A DNA stretch of 64,000 nucleotides from positions 1-64,000 of the forward strand of contig CAXTMV010000001.1 in NCBI GenBank assembly GCA_964245425.1, read 5' to 3'. This document shows positions 44,597-53,181 of the stretch, piece by piece. A program made the translations under genes and the position numbers. This stretch comes from JACMLD01 sp964245425. Lineage in GTDB: Bacteria > Bacteroidota > Bacteroidia > Chitinophagales > Chitinophagaceae. Position 1 is the stretch's first letter. Each line of letters begins with the position of its first letter. The notes beneath the pieces are model-generated. The model worked only from the letters and a program-made list of their open reading frames with translations. It was not told the origin of the DNA and did no database searches.

Positions 44597-46495
44597 CTAC
44601 CGGTTAACTACAAACTTGATCGTCTGATCATTGTTGCCGGCCACCAGCCTGCAATAGTAAAGCCCGGCTGTCAGCCTTGCAGGAAGCGATATATAAATGA
44701 GGTTATCGCCTGCGTTGTAGGGCATATTGTTAACCGGTTGTTTGATGACCTGGCCGGCACCATCTGTTATTTTGATAGAAACCATTTCCCTTCTTTTTAA
44801 ATGAAGCTTAATGGTGAGGCGATCTTTTACAGGATTGGGAAACAATGTATAAGAGAAATAGGCTGCCGGTGCGCTGCTGACCGTATCCGGTTTCAGGGCG
44901 GTAATTACCAGCGGCGCCAGTATCAAGGCTGGTGAACCGGTTAATGGAACATGTTGCGGTGACACCAGCGAATTGCTATTGGTTTGTGAATAATCCCAGC
45001 TCCGGAGGTTCAGTTGCGTGGGCAGGCTGATAGCCGGCGGAAAAGAATAGCTGGCGCTGGCTGTCTCGCTATAGTCTGTAGTGGTGGAGGCCCATAGTAC
45101 ATAAACATAATCACCGATGGCGTTCTTGAAAGCACCCCCGCGCACACCGGCGGGCAATGCCATTGTTTTAGTCTGGTTGGTATCGACTTTAAAACCGCTC
45201 AATGCATCAGAAAATGTTTTATAGGCAATGCCCGAACTATTATATTGCTGGTTATAAGGGCCAATGGTATCGTTGGAATTATTGCCCGGGCCGGTTCCGG
45301 CCAGCGGCTGGTAAAAGCCCACCACCTGGAAGGGGTCAGTGGCAGCTGCATAACTGGTATTATCGCCGATAGAAAAAATATATACCTGGCTGATATTGTT
45401 CAGCTGACTGTAAATAACAGCTTTCATATCATAATTGCGCTGCGCCTCATCGCCACCGATATAGGTACCAATAGGTTTGCGCGGAATATTATTTTCCGTG
45501 TTGATATATACTTTTTTCGGGTATACGATATTGTTATATCCGCGATCGGACAATACTTTTTCAATGTCTTTTTTTCGATTGATGAACTGGTCGATGGCGG
45601 CATCCGAATGGCGGTTATTGGATAAGTCGTACATCGGGTAATAATGAAAACTTACACAGTCGAAATAAGCGCCGCCGGTAGCAGGATAATCAGGGGTAAT
45701 GGCACCACCGGCCGGGTTATCGGTATTCCGGAGCATTACATCGTAGAACGAAGGATAACCGGTACCGCCCATTGATACATAGGCCGATGGATCCACCGAT
45801 TTTACTACCTCGTACACAATACGGAGCGCCCGGATATAATTGAATACCGGTGCTTTCAGGTTTGTCAGTTCACAGGCGCCGGGGTTATTATCCCACCAGT
45901 TGCCCGGGTCGCCGGGTGACCGCCAGCCGTTCTGGCCATTGTCGAAATCGGGTTCATTGACTATTTCCCAAAATTTTATCCATTGCTTGTAACGGGTAAC
46001 CGTGTTATATACATAGAGCGCCAGGTAATTATTTTCATTTACCGGTGTTCCATTTGCGCCGCCGTCCCAGATGGGTTCGTATAGATTGCTCCAGAGCTTG
46101 CTGGCATCGGTACAGCCAGGGTATATCGTATTGTCTTTGTGCGCGGCGGTAGGTGTTTCAAACCAGATGGTATTGTCTTGTATGCCCAGCCGTTTGTAAT
46201 AAGCAAACAAATTCAGGTACACATCGTAACCCCAGTCAGAAAAAAATTGTTCGGGCAGGGGTTGGTGCATGGTTTTAATACCTGCCCCTTTTATATTCCT
46301 GGCGGGATTGCCGGCTTCTATATCAGCCATAGCAAATATATTCCAGGTATCATAATAACCCGCATTACTCCCAAAGAGGTAATTGCCATTATAAGCCGGA
46401 ACCGCACCAGCCGTATTGGCATTGAAATTAACCTGCGAGTAAGAAGAGATCCCCAGGAAAAACAATAGGCTGAACAAGCTGTAAAACTGCTTCAT
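44597..46495 (-). CDS. Secreted glycosidase-like protein with type IX sorting domain
   Basis: A 632-residue protein. Signal peptide 1-20 (ending SSYS before Q21). A (beta/alpha)8-like region (about 60-440) has WEIVNEPD with E181 as the candidate acid/base and YINTENNIP with E334 as the candidate nucleophile, consistent with clan GH-A; family unknown. A beta-sandwich follows (about 450-540). The last 85 residues start FSYTLFPNPVKDRLTIKL and end in the typical Por/type IX C-terminal domain, so it should be exported across the outer membrane and anchored or released. The substrate is unknown; gene neighbours give no clue. Confidence 0.72.
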   Translation of the reverse strand: MKQFYSLFSLLFFLGISSYSQVNFNANTAGAVPAYNGNYLFGSNAGYYDTWNIFAMADIEAGNPARNIKGAGIKTMHQPLPEQFFSDWGYDVYLNLFAYYKRLGIQDNTIWFETPTAAHKDNTIYPGCTDASKLWSNLYEPIWDGGANGTPVNENNYLALYVYNTVTRYKQWIKFWEIVNEPDFDNGQNGWRSPGDPGNWWDNNPGACELTNLKAPVFNYIRALRIVYEVVKSVDPSAYVSMGGTGYPSFYDVMLRNTDNPAGGAITPDYPATGGAYFDCVSFHYYPMYDLSNNRHSDAAIDQFINRKKDIEKVLSDRGYNNIVYPKKVYINTENNIPRKPIGTYIGGDEAQRNYDMKAVIYSQLNNISQVYIFSIGDNTSYAAATDPFQVVGFYQPLAGTGPGNNSNDTIGPYNQQYNSSGIAYKTFSDALSGFKVDTNQTKTMALPAGVRGGAFKNAIGDYVYVLWASTTTDYSETASASYSFPPAISLPTQLNLRSWDYSQTNSNSLVSPQHVPLTGSPALILAPLVITALKPDTVSSAPAAYFSYTLFPNPVKDRLTIKLHLKRREMVSIKITDGAGQVIKQPVNNMPYNAGDNLIYISLPARLTAGLYYCRLVAGNNDQTIKFVVNR

Positions 46496-46573
46496 ATAAC
46501 AGGTTAAACAATTACTTTGCCAGAAAGAGGACCGTATGGCTGATGGGGGGATTGATTGTCAAAAGGCTTTGGT

Positions 46574-47758
46574 CTATCGGCCGGTTAGCTGGCGGTAAGC
46601 AGCTTTCAGAAAAGGCCAGGCGGGCAGAGAGCTAATGATACGCAAATCCGTTGCAAAGGAAGATTGGTTGTCTAAGAAGCGGAAGATATCGGCCGTATTA
46701 TTTTTTTTGAACAGGCGGGTAAATAGTTCACTGCCGGTTAGATCATGGCCCGTCAGCACCCGCAGCAGTACGGCATCGTACCATCGAAATCTTTTGGCCG
46801 TGGCAGCCGGGCGTAGGTGAGGCCCAAAGCAATTGTTTCTTATCTGATCAATGATCGCATGGCTCTGCTGCTGTATGAATTGGAAAGTATACCCGGAAGA
46901 AGCTTTTGTCTGACCACCGGCCGTACCAATATGGTACATGCCATCTGCATACCAGGGAAATTGGGCACTCGTCATCGGAATGACCCCGAATTCTTTTTCA
47001 AGGATGCTGTAATCCGGGAGTTGCAGAAAATCCCGTATGTATTGCTGCAAGCCCTCTTCGTAACGGGCATCCGCCAATATATTTTCCGAGAAAAGCGTAT
47101 ATTCTACCAGGGCACGATTGTTTGCCAGCGGCAATACATACAAAAAACTGGTTCCATGAAGCTGCGGCGTCCGAAAATCCATCAATACTGCTTCTGCCGG
47201 GTCAAAGAAAGGCCGGTTGGTCTCAATCATCCAGCCTTTGAAATGTTGCAGCAGGTGCACGCCCGGTTGTTGCTTTACGGTTGCCGCCTTCCAGGTAGAA
47301 TTGAAGACGACTGCTCCGCTAAAGAAAGTCTCCTGGCCGTTGATGCAGAGTTGCAGTTGCCCGTTCCGGACAACGGGTGCTGTTATTTCAGCATACAGGG
47401 TGTCTATATTCAACTGTTGTTGCAGTATCTTATTGCAATAGCGGTAGAAATCGATCCCGCGGATCATTTTATAGCGGTAGGGAAGGATGTTAAACCGGCC
47501 GGAATAGGTAGTGGAATAAAACCGGATGCGATCCCATTCTTTGCAGACCACCGGCTCAAAAAAACCCGGCTTGTTTTCCCAGAAACACCAGGTGCGGTCG
47601 TTTTTTTCTTTTGGTTCCCGATCTATCAGCAATACCTGCTTACCGGTCAGCAGCCCGGCATTTATCATCCGGGTAAGCAGGCTCAGTGCAGCACAGCCGG
47701 CGCCAATAAATATATAGTCGTATTTCTTCAATGGGCCCTGGATCTTTTTATCGCACAA
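46574..47758 (-). CDS. crtY: Lycopene beta-cyclase
   Basis: A 394-residue FAD-dependent CrtY-type cyclase that converts lycopene to beta-carotene at the membrane surface. Dinucleotide loop FIGAGCAALSL near the N-terminus, the DRTWCFW signature and GTAGGQTKASSGYTF near residue 280. Length is as expected. It is the last gene of the leftward carotenoid locus, 92 bases after crtZ. It belongs to the CrtY type, not the small CrtYcd heterodimer found in some Bacteroidota. Confidence 0.88.
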   Translation of the reverse strand: MCDKKIQGPLKKYDYIFIGAGCAALSLLTRMINAGLLTGKQVLLIDREPKEKNDRTWCFWENKPGFFEPVVCKEWDRIRFYSTTYSGRFNILPYRYKMIRGIDFYRYCNKILQQQLNIDTLYAEITAPVVRNGQLQLCINGQETFFSGAVVFNSTWKAATVKQQPGVHLLQHFKGWMIETNRPFFDPAEAVLMDFRTPQLHGTSFLYVLPLANNRALVEYTLFSENILADARYEEGLQQYIRDFLQLPDYSILEKEFGVIPMTSAQFPWYADGMYHIGTAGGQTKASSGYTFQFIQQQSHAIIDQIRNNCFGPHLRPAATAKRFRWYDAVLLRVLTGHDLTGSELFTRLFKKNNTADIFRFLDNQSSFATDLRIISSLPAWPFLKAAYRQLTGR

Positions 47759-47850
47759 AGCAATCGGCGTTAACAGGGTAATGCCAAAAACCGCTGATGG
47801 CCCTGTGCAAGTATTTTTTGCGTGTCGCGCACTTTTTTCTCCTTGTTCCC

Positions 47851-48321
47851 TTAGCGCATTGCCCTGTCGCGTTTCACTTTTTCCCAGTATTTTTTTGCCA
47901 CGTACAGCATACCGAACGACTCGCCATGTTCTTTGCCCAGGTGTTTATGGTGCATTTTATGCGCCCAACGGACGGTTTTTATATACCTGTTTTTAGATCG
48001 GGTGAACCATTTTATCCGTTGGTGAATGATAACATCGTGTACCAGGAAATATGCGGCGCCATAAGCCATTACGCCAAAACCAACTGCCTGCAGCCAGTAG
48101 ATGCCGCGCAGTGTACCAAAGAGAATGCTGCAAAAACTGGGTATGGCAAAAATGATAAAAAAAGCATCGTTGCGTTCAAAAAACCCGGGCCCCTTTTTAT
48201 GGTGATCTTCGTGCAGGTACCAAAGAAAGCCGTGCATAACAAATTTATGGGTGGCCCATGACACGCCCTCCATAAAAAGGAAAACGCCTGTTACAATGCC
48301 TGTATATGCTAACCAATGCAT
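47851..48321 (-). CDS. crtZ: Beta-carotene hydroxylase
   Basis: A di-iron hydroxylase of about 156 residues. The start is set at 48321 (MHWLAYTG), 10 bases after the idi stop; a longer frame to 48399 would overlap idi and adds a non-conserved basic leader. All histidine clusters are present: HKFVMHG, HEDHH, HDVIIHQR and HKMHHKH, in three or four membrane helices. It introduces 3-hydroxyl groups to give zeaxanthin-type products. Confidence 0.9.
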   Translation of the reverse strand: MHWLAYTGIVTGVFLFMEGVSWATHKFVMHGFLWYLHEDHHKKGPGFFERNDAFFIIFAIPSFCSILFGTLRGIYWLQAVGFGVMAYGAAYFLVHDVIIHQRIKWFTRSKNRYIKTVRWAHKMHHKHLGKEHGESFGMLYVAKKYWEKVKRDRAMR

Positions 48322-48331
48322 TAGTTTTAAT

Positions 48332-48874
48332 TTATGCGCATTTTTTTTCAAAAGACTGCGTCTCCATCCATTTTTCAATGATAGGGAAAGCGATGGCAAA
48401 CCAGCTGCTGTATTTAGCCGGGTGACTTTGCAGTGATTCCCGGATGGCCGTCAGGCTTTTATAACAATAATCATTCACTTCTTCCGGCGCAGGATGTATA
48501 GGGCCGTCGTACACGCCCGCATATACATGATCAAATTCATATTCCGTTAAACCGTTTTCAAAAGCAGAACGATAGGTGAATGCAAACGCCTTTTCGAGGC
48601 CCGTATCAAATCCCATTTCGTACTGTAGCCTGGCTGCGGCGGCCGCCTGCGTATCCTCTCCCGGTCTGGGATGGCTGCAACAAGCATTGGTCCACAACCC
48701 CGCGCTGTGGTATTTTTTAAGTGAACGCTGCTGCAACAGCATTTCTCCGCGGCTGTTAAAAATAAACACGCTGAAAGCGCGGTGCAGCAATGCCTTGCGG
48801 TGGGCTTCCATTTTCTCCATGGTGCCTACGGGTTCGTCCTGCTCGTTTACCAGTATGATGTCGTGTATCAGCAA
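48332..48874 (-). CDS. idi: Isopentenyl-diphosphate isomerase, type I
   Basis: A 180-residue Nudix-fold isomerase that interconverts IPP and DMAPP. Active-site Cys in NACCSHP (C65/C66) and the Glu pair in TEYEFDH (E111, E113), with a His/Glu metal set. The gene lies between crtB and crtZ, so the pathway precursor supply is co-expressed with the carotenoid enzymes. The GGPP synthase is not in the window. Confidence 0.92.
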   Translation of the reverse strand: MLIHDIILVNEQDEPVGTMEKMEAHRKALLHRAFSVFIFNSRGEMLLQQRSLKKYHSAGLWTNACCSHPRPGEDTQAAAAARLQYEMGFDTGLEKAFAFTYRSAFENGLTEYEFDHVYAGVYDGPIHPAPEEVNDYCYKSLTAIRESLQSHPAKYSSWFAIAFPIIEKWMETQSFEKKCA

Positions 48875-48902
48875 TGTTTGTTTATTTAAGCAAATGTAAG
48901 GA

Positions 48903-48932
48903 TTAGTTGATGGGTTGACCAGTTGATTGGTA
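48903..48932. repeat. Single TTGATTGG-type repeat arm
   Basis: TTAGTTGATGGGTTGACCAG followed by TTGATTGG lies between the idi and crtB genes. It is built from the same degenerate units as the inverted repeat at 31735-31860. No partner arm is seen here. The same motif in two intergenic regions suggests a dispersed element. Confidence 0.4.
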
Positions 48933-48937
48933 AGGTA

Positions 48938-49795
48938 TTATCCTGCAGCGCGGATCAGGTTCAGCTGGTTTTTCAATCCTGCCCGGATAATGATCAGTGC
49001 CTTGCTGTAATTGGGTATGCGTATCCGTTCTTCCATGATGCGGGCGGGTTTTACCTTCCTGATTTTTTTAAATAAAGACAGGTAATATTTGTATGCCACA
49101 TACACGCCGAACCGCGCTTTGATGGGCAGGTGCAGGATACCGGGAAAGGCGCTGGTAAAATCCTGCTGGATATCTGCTTCGATTTTCAATTTTTCGCTGC
49201 TGGTAAAATTTTCAAAATCGCAACCGGGAAAGTATACCCTGTTCAGCCCATCATAATCTGCTTTTACATCGCGGAGAAAATTTACTTTTTGAAAGGCTGC
49301 TCCCAGCGAGCGGGCCGGTGCTTTTAATTTTTCATATTTTTCTGCATTGCCTTCGCAGAAAATATACAGGCACATCAGCCCAACGGCTTCTGCCGACCCA
49401 TAAATATATTCCATGTATCCATCGTAGTGATAGGCGCGCTTGTTCAAATCCATTTCCATGCTGCAGAAAAAAGCGTCAATGAGTCCAAGGTCTATTCCAT
49501 ATTCATTTACGGTTTTCTGAAAGCTGTTCAATATGGGGTTAAGGCTGATACCACGCCTGATGGAAGCATGGGTTTCCTGCTTGAACTGTTCCAGCAGTAC
49601 AGCCTTGTCAAACGCATGAAAGCTGTCTACAATCTCGTCGGCAAACCGTACAAATCCATAGATATTAAATATGGGTTGCCGCAGATCACGGTGCAGCAGC
49701 TTAATCGCGGAAAAAAACGAAGTGCTGTATTGTTCTGTTGTATCACGGCTGCAACGTTCGCTCAGTGTATGAAACAGGTGCATCATGGTATACAA
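48938..49795 (-). CDS. crtB: Phytoene synthase
   Basis: A 285-residue head-to-head prenyl synthase making phytoene from two GGPP. Both Asp-rich sites are present: D53-E54-I-V-D57 and D176-V-K-A-D180 (in NFLRDVKADYDG). The true start may be M4 or M5. It lies 98 bases after crtI. Confidence 0.92.
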   Translation of the reverse strand: MYTMMHLFHTLSERCSRDTTEQYSTSFFSAIKLLHRDLRQPIFNIYGFVRFADEIVDSFHAFDKAVLLEQFKQETHASIRRGISLNPILNSFQKTVNEYGIDLGLIDAFFCSMEMDLNKRAYHYDGYMEYIYGSAEAVGLMCLYIFCEGNAEKYEKLKAPARSLGAAFQKVNFLRDVKADYDGLNRVYFPGCDFENFTSSEKLKIEADIQQDFTSAFPGILHLPIKARFGVYVAYKYYLSLFKKIRKVKPARIMEERIRIPNYSKALIIIRAGLKNQLNLIRAAG

Positions 49796-49893
49796 TTTTT
49801 TTTTGGCGCTGGGCAGTTAATACTGTAAAATATATTTTTTGTAAACCTCATTCATTATCTGTTTTGTATAATCCTGCTTTTACCTGCGCGGGC

Positions 49894-51390
49894 TTAAACA
49901 ATACTTTGAAATCCTTCATTACCAAAATGCTTCAGCACTTCGGCCGCTACTACTTCACCACTGATCAGTGATGGCGGCACACCGGGGCCGGGAACGGTTA
50001 GCTGGCCGGTATAGAAAAGGTTTTTTACCTTTTTGCTTCTGCAGGATGGTTTCAGCATAGCCGTTTGCAAAAGGGTGTTGGCCAGGCCGTATGCATTACC
50101 TTTAAAAGAATTGTATTCGCTGATAAAATCGCTTATGGCAAAAGACTGCTGGTATATTACATGCGGCCTTATCGCTTCGCCCAACCGATGTTCCAGCCGA
50201 TCAGTAATGACGTTAAAATAATGCGCCCGCATTTCTTCGTCGTCGCCCTGCAAACCGGCTGCTACCGGTACCAGTAAAAATAAATTCTCACAACCTACGG
50301 GCGCAACATGGTTATCGGTGACCGAAGTGGCGCTTGCATAGAACATAGGCGCTGCAGGCCATTTTTTTGTATCATAAATTTCGCTGGCATGCGCTTCAAA
50401 AGAAGTATCAAAGAACAGGGAATGGTGGCGGATGCCCTTGAGTCGTTTGTCTAATCCTATATAATACAGGAGGCAGGAAGGCGCCATTACCCTTTTATTC
50501 CACCAGCTTTCGCTGTAAGACCGAAAAGACGCCGGCAACCAATTGGTTTCTGCATGATGGTAATCGGCCCCCACAATTACCACTTCGGCTGTCCATGCGG
50601 CATTTCTTGTGATCACTTCAGTAGCCAGGCCATCGTTGATGCCTATACGCTGCACATCTTCGTTGAAGTAAAACTGCACCCCTTTTTCAAGGGCAATATT
50701 GTACATGGCGGTTACTACACTGTACATGCCGCCATCGGGGTACCAGGTTCCACCTGCTATATCTGCATGATTCATTAAACTATATAAGGCCGGAATGTCT
50801 TTCGGCAAAGCGCCTAAAAACAACACCGGGAATTCAAGCAATTGCCTGAGCCTGGGATGCTGAAAATATTTGCGCACATGCCGGCTGAAAGAGGTAAATA
50901 CATCCAGTTTGTAAACGCCTTTCAAAAAACCCGCATCCAGGAATTCTATGTAGGACTGGCCGGGTTTAAAAACCAGTTTCTCCATTCCAATCTTATATTT
51001 ATAGGCTGCTTCTGCGAGAAAAGCCTCCAGCCTTTTACCAGCACCGGGCTCCAGACTTTCAAATAATTCCTTAACAGCCGTTTCGCCTGCAGGAATATCT
51101 GTGTAATCCTCTTTCCAATATACGCGGTAGGAAGGGTCCAGTCTTTTGAGTGGGTACAGATCTGTCCTCTTTTTTCCAAACTGGGTAAAATATCTCTCAA
51201 AGATATCGGGCATCCAGTACCAGCTGGGGCCCATATCAAATACAAAACCGTTTGCCTTCAGCTGCCGCGCCCGGCCACCCGGGCCACTGTGTTTTTCCAG
51301 GACAGTAACCTGCCAGCCTGCTTTCGCCATAAAGGAAGCGGCAGAAAGTCCGGCAAAACCGCTACCGATGACAATCACTTTTTTTGACAA
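49894..51390 (-). CDS. crtI: Phytoene desaturase
   Basis: A 498-residue CrtI-type FAD enzyme. Nucleotide-binding GSGFAGL (9-15), GPGGRARQL, and the C-terminal FYTGQLTVPGPGVPPSLISG signature. It desaturates phytoene to lycopene in Bacteroidota with this gene order. It follows the ECF sigma factor after 19 bases, probably in the same transcript. Confidence 0.92.
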   Translation of the reverse strand: MSKKVIVIGSGFAGLSAASFMAKAGWQVTVLEKHSGPGGRARQLKANGFVFDMGPSWYWMPDIFERYFTQFGKKRTDLYPLKRLDPSYRVYWKEDYTDIPAGETAVKELFESLEPGAGKRLEAFLAEAAYKYKIGMEKLVFKPGQSYIEFLDAGFLKGVYKLDVFTSFSRHVRKYFQHPRLRQLLEFPVLFLGALPKDIPALYSLMNHADIAGGTWYPDGGMYSVVTAMYNIALEKGVQFYFNEDVQRIGINDGLATEVITRNAAWTAEVVIVGADYHHAETNWLPASFRSYSESWWNKRVMAPSCLLYYIGLDKRLKGIRHHSLFFDTSFEAHASEIYDTKKWPAAPMFYASATSVTDNHVAPVGCENLFLLVPVAAGLQGDDEEMRAHYFNVITDRLEHRLGEAIRPHVIYQQSFAISDFISEYNSFKGNAYGLANTLLQTAMLKPSCRSKKVKNLFYTGQLTVPGPGVPPSLISGEVVAAEVLKHFGNEGFQSIV

Positions 51391-51409
51391 AGCCTTTTTT
51401 CGGATATGA

Positions 51410-51910
51410 TTAAAACCGTTGAACTTGCGCTTTCAACAACTTGCGGGCAAAATGTATCCTGCTTTTAATGGTACCCAGCGGCTCACCCAGCATCTGGGCT
51501 ATTTCATGGTATTTATACCCATCGAAATACAACAGGAAAGGATTCCGGAAAATATCGGGCAGGTTATGAACAGCCTGCTGTATATCCTTGATTTTTAATA
51601 TACTCTCCGCCGCATTGGCGGTACTCACCTGGGCCTGGTTTAATAAAAAATCATTGGGCGTATTGTCAAAAATGGTGTTCTGCTTTGCCTTTCTGCGGTA
51701 GTTGTTGATAAATATATTCCGCATGATGGTGTACAACCATGCTTTTATATTGGTACCAACATTGTACTTGTCTTTATTGGCCAATGCCCGGTATAAGGTT
51801 TCCTGGTATAAATCCTGTGCTGCATCAGAATCTCTCGTAAGGGTGATTGCGAAAGGTTTTAAAAATTCCGAATTGTTAACCAGCATTTGACTGAAATCTA
51901 TTGATGCCAT
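51410..51910 (-). CDS. ECF (sigma-70 family) RNA polymerase sigma factor
   Basis: A 166-residue ECF sigma factor with region 2 (AAQDLYQETLYRALANKD, then IKAWLYTIMRNIFINNYRRK) and region 4 (KYHEIAQMLGEPLGTIKSRI). No anti-sigma gene is adjacent. It directly precedes crtI and may control the carotenoid genes or be part of a light/oxidative-stress response along with the regulator to its right. It has its own well-formed promoter (51938-51970), which could also be read by the housekeeping sigma factor. Confidence 0.9.
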   Translation of the reverse strand: MASIDFSQMLVNNSEFLKPFAITLTRDSDAAQDLYQETLYRALANKDKYNVGTNIKAWLYTIMRNIFINNYRRKAKQNTIFDNTPNDFLLNQAQVSTANAAESILKIKDIQQAVHNLPDIFRNPFLLYFDGYKYHEIAQMLGEPLGTIKSRIHFARKLLKAQVQRF

Positions 51911-51937
51911 AACAATTGTGTTTAAGTATTAGGATAA

Positions 51938-51970
51938 CAAAATTAAACACAATTAAGGAGAAAAACCAAA
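51938..51970 (-). promoter_or_regulatory. Promoter of the sigma factor/crt operon
   Basis: On the minus strand: TTTG (51970-51967), 21 bases, then TAATTTTG (51945-51938), both exact to the Bacteroidota consensus. The predicted transcription start is about 20 bases before the ATG at 51910. It is the best promoter match in the window. Confidence 0.65.
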
Positions 51971-51971
51971 T

Positions 51972-51983
51972 TTAAGATCTTAA
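51972..51983. promoter_or_regulatory. Palindrome abutting the crt promoter
   Basis: TTAAGATCTTAA, a perfect 12-base palindrome, lies one base upstream of the -33 box. This position suits a regulator of the crt promoter; the MerR/cobalamin regulator next door is the natural candidate. Short AT-rich palindromes also occur by chance. Confidence 0.4.
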
Positions 51984-52132
51984 GAATGCGTTAACAGCCG
52001 ATTTTGGTTATTCTTATTTTGTATTTAATAGTGTAATGACAGCAGATCGGTACAAATTACATACCGCAGTAGCGTGGATGCATTATTGTCATTAAACCTG
52101 TTATAAGCGGTAATAAAACCGGCGGCAGAGGA

Positions 52133-53011
52133 TCAAATGCCGGATATATAGTCAATCACCTCCTGCAAAGAGGTCTTAAAGCTGACTTTTGCCGGTAATT
52201 GTTTTTTGTAGGATCCGGTGAGTTGGCCAGAAATAACGAGGGGAAAATTTTCCAGCCGGGCCTGTACCTGGTTAAGGAACTTCTCAAAATTGAAATTGCC
52301 GGTGGCGGATGTAAGATGGGTATACAGGTAATCGGGCTTTTTTAGCTTACTGACATATTCAATATCTGCGGCCGGCACATTGGCACCCAGGTACAGCGTT
52401 TTGATACCCCTTGTCTTTAGCAGGTAAGAAATATACAGCAGGCCCAGCTCATGGTGTTCTCCCTCTGGCAGGAAAAGCAATACCAGTTTTTGCGTGCTGA
52501 TATGGGTAAACACTGTTTCAATACCTGCAATCAGTTTTTGCCGGATGATATTGGTAACCAGGTGCTCCTGCGCAGGGTTGATATGATTGGCCAGCCATAA
52601 TATACCGATTCTTTCAAGAAAAGGAAAAATAACCTGTGTAATGGCTTTGTCGAATCCCCGCACCGTAATATAATTATCCATTACTTCTTCAAAACGATCC
52701 ATGTTCATGTCTACCATGTACTGTATCATATCATTGATGATACGTTCCTGCTGGGCCTGCGTATTGGAAAGGGAAACTATCTTGTCGTGTATCTCTACCG
52801 GGCTCATTTTATTAATGTGCGAGATCTTGAACCCGTATTTATTGAGGAGGGAGATATTGAGTATCTTTTTTAATTCTTCATTGGTATAATAGCGGATATT
52901 GGTTTGGGTGCGTTGCGGTTTAATAAAAGCATAGCGCTGTTCCCAGATGCGGATGGTATGGGCCTTAATGCCTGACAGGTTTTCAAGATCTTTTATAGTA
53001 AACGCGTTCAT
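52133..53011 (-). CDS. CarH/LitR-like MerR regulator with cobalamin-binding domain
   Basis: A 292-residue regulator. Residues 1-70 are a MerR HTH (FTIKDLENLSGIKAHTIRIW). Residues about 85-165 are a helical bundle with W139, nine residues, then E149-H150, the Wx9EH signature of the CarH/LitR adenosylcobalamin light sensors. Residues about 172-290 are a Rossmann-like B12-binding domain with E185-x-H187-x-x-G190 in place of the classical DxHxxG. In known CarH, light breaks the cobalamin-bound tetramer and releases the carotenoid promoter. Here it lies upstream of the sigma-crt genes, 222 bases away, and I infer the same role. Confidence 0.85.
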   Translation of the reverse strand: MNAFTIKDLENLSGIKAHTIRIWEQRYAFIKPQRTQTNIRYYTNEELKKILNISLLNKYGFKISHINKMSPVEIHDKIVSLSNTQAQQERIINDMIQYMVDMNMDRFEEVMDNYITVRGFDKAITQVIFPFLERIGILWLANHINPAQEHLVTNIIRQKLIAGIETVFTHISTQKLVLLFLPEGEHHELGLLYISYLLKTRGIKTLYLGANVPAADIEYVSKLKKPDYLYTHLTSATGNFNFEKFLNQVQARLENFPLVISGQLTGSYKKQLPAKVSFKTSLQEVIDYISGI

Positions 53012-53181
53012 ACAACAAAAACATCCCTGACCCGGAAATGTTTGCCATTCAGTTGCATTTTAATAAAAAAGGGGGCAAAAGTTAAACAAAATAAAAGTAA
53101 AGAAAAGATTTTGCTTGTAAAAGATTGAAATTAAGTGGGATATGATTTTTGGCCCTTCGGCCGATGGGAATGGGCGGGCGC

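Noticed and set aside
46817..47773. 318-codon plus-strand open frame
   Set aside because: It lies wholly antisense to crtY, which has clear family motifs. The product has no recognisable features and the length follows from codon bias of crtY.
53151..53163. GGCC-CTTC-GGCC hairpin as terminator of the polysaccharide operon
   Set aside because: Only four base pairs and no U-run in the right direction.
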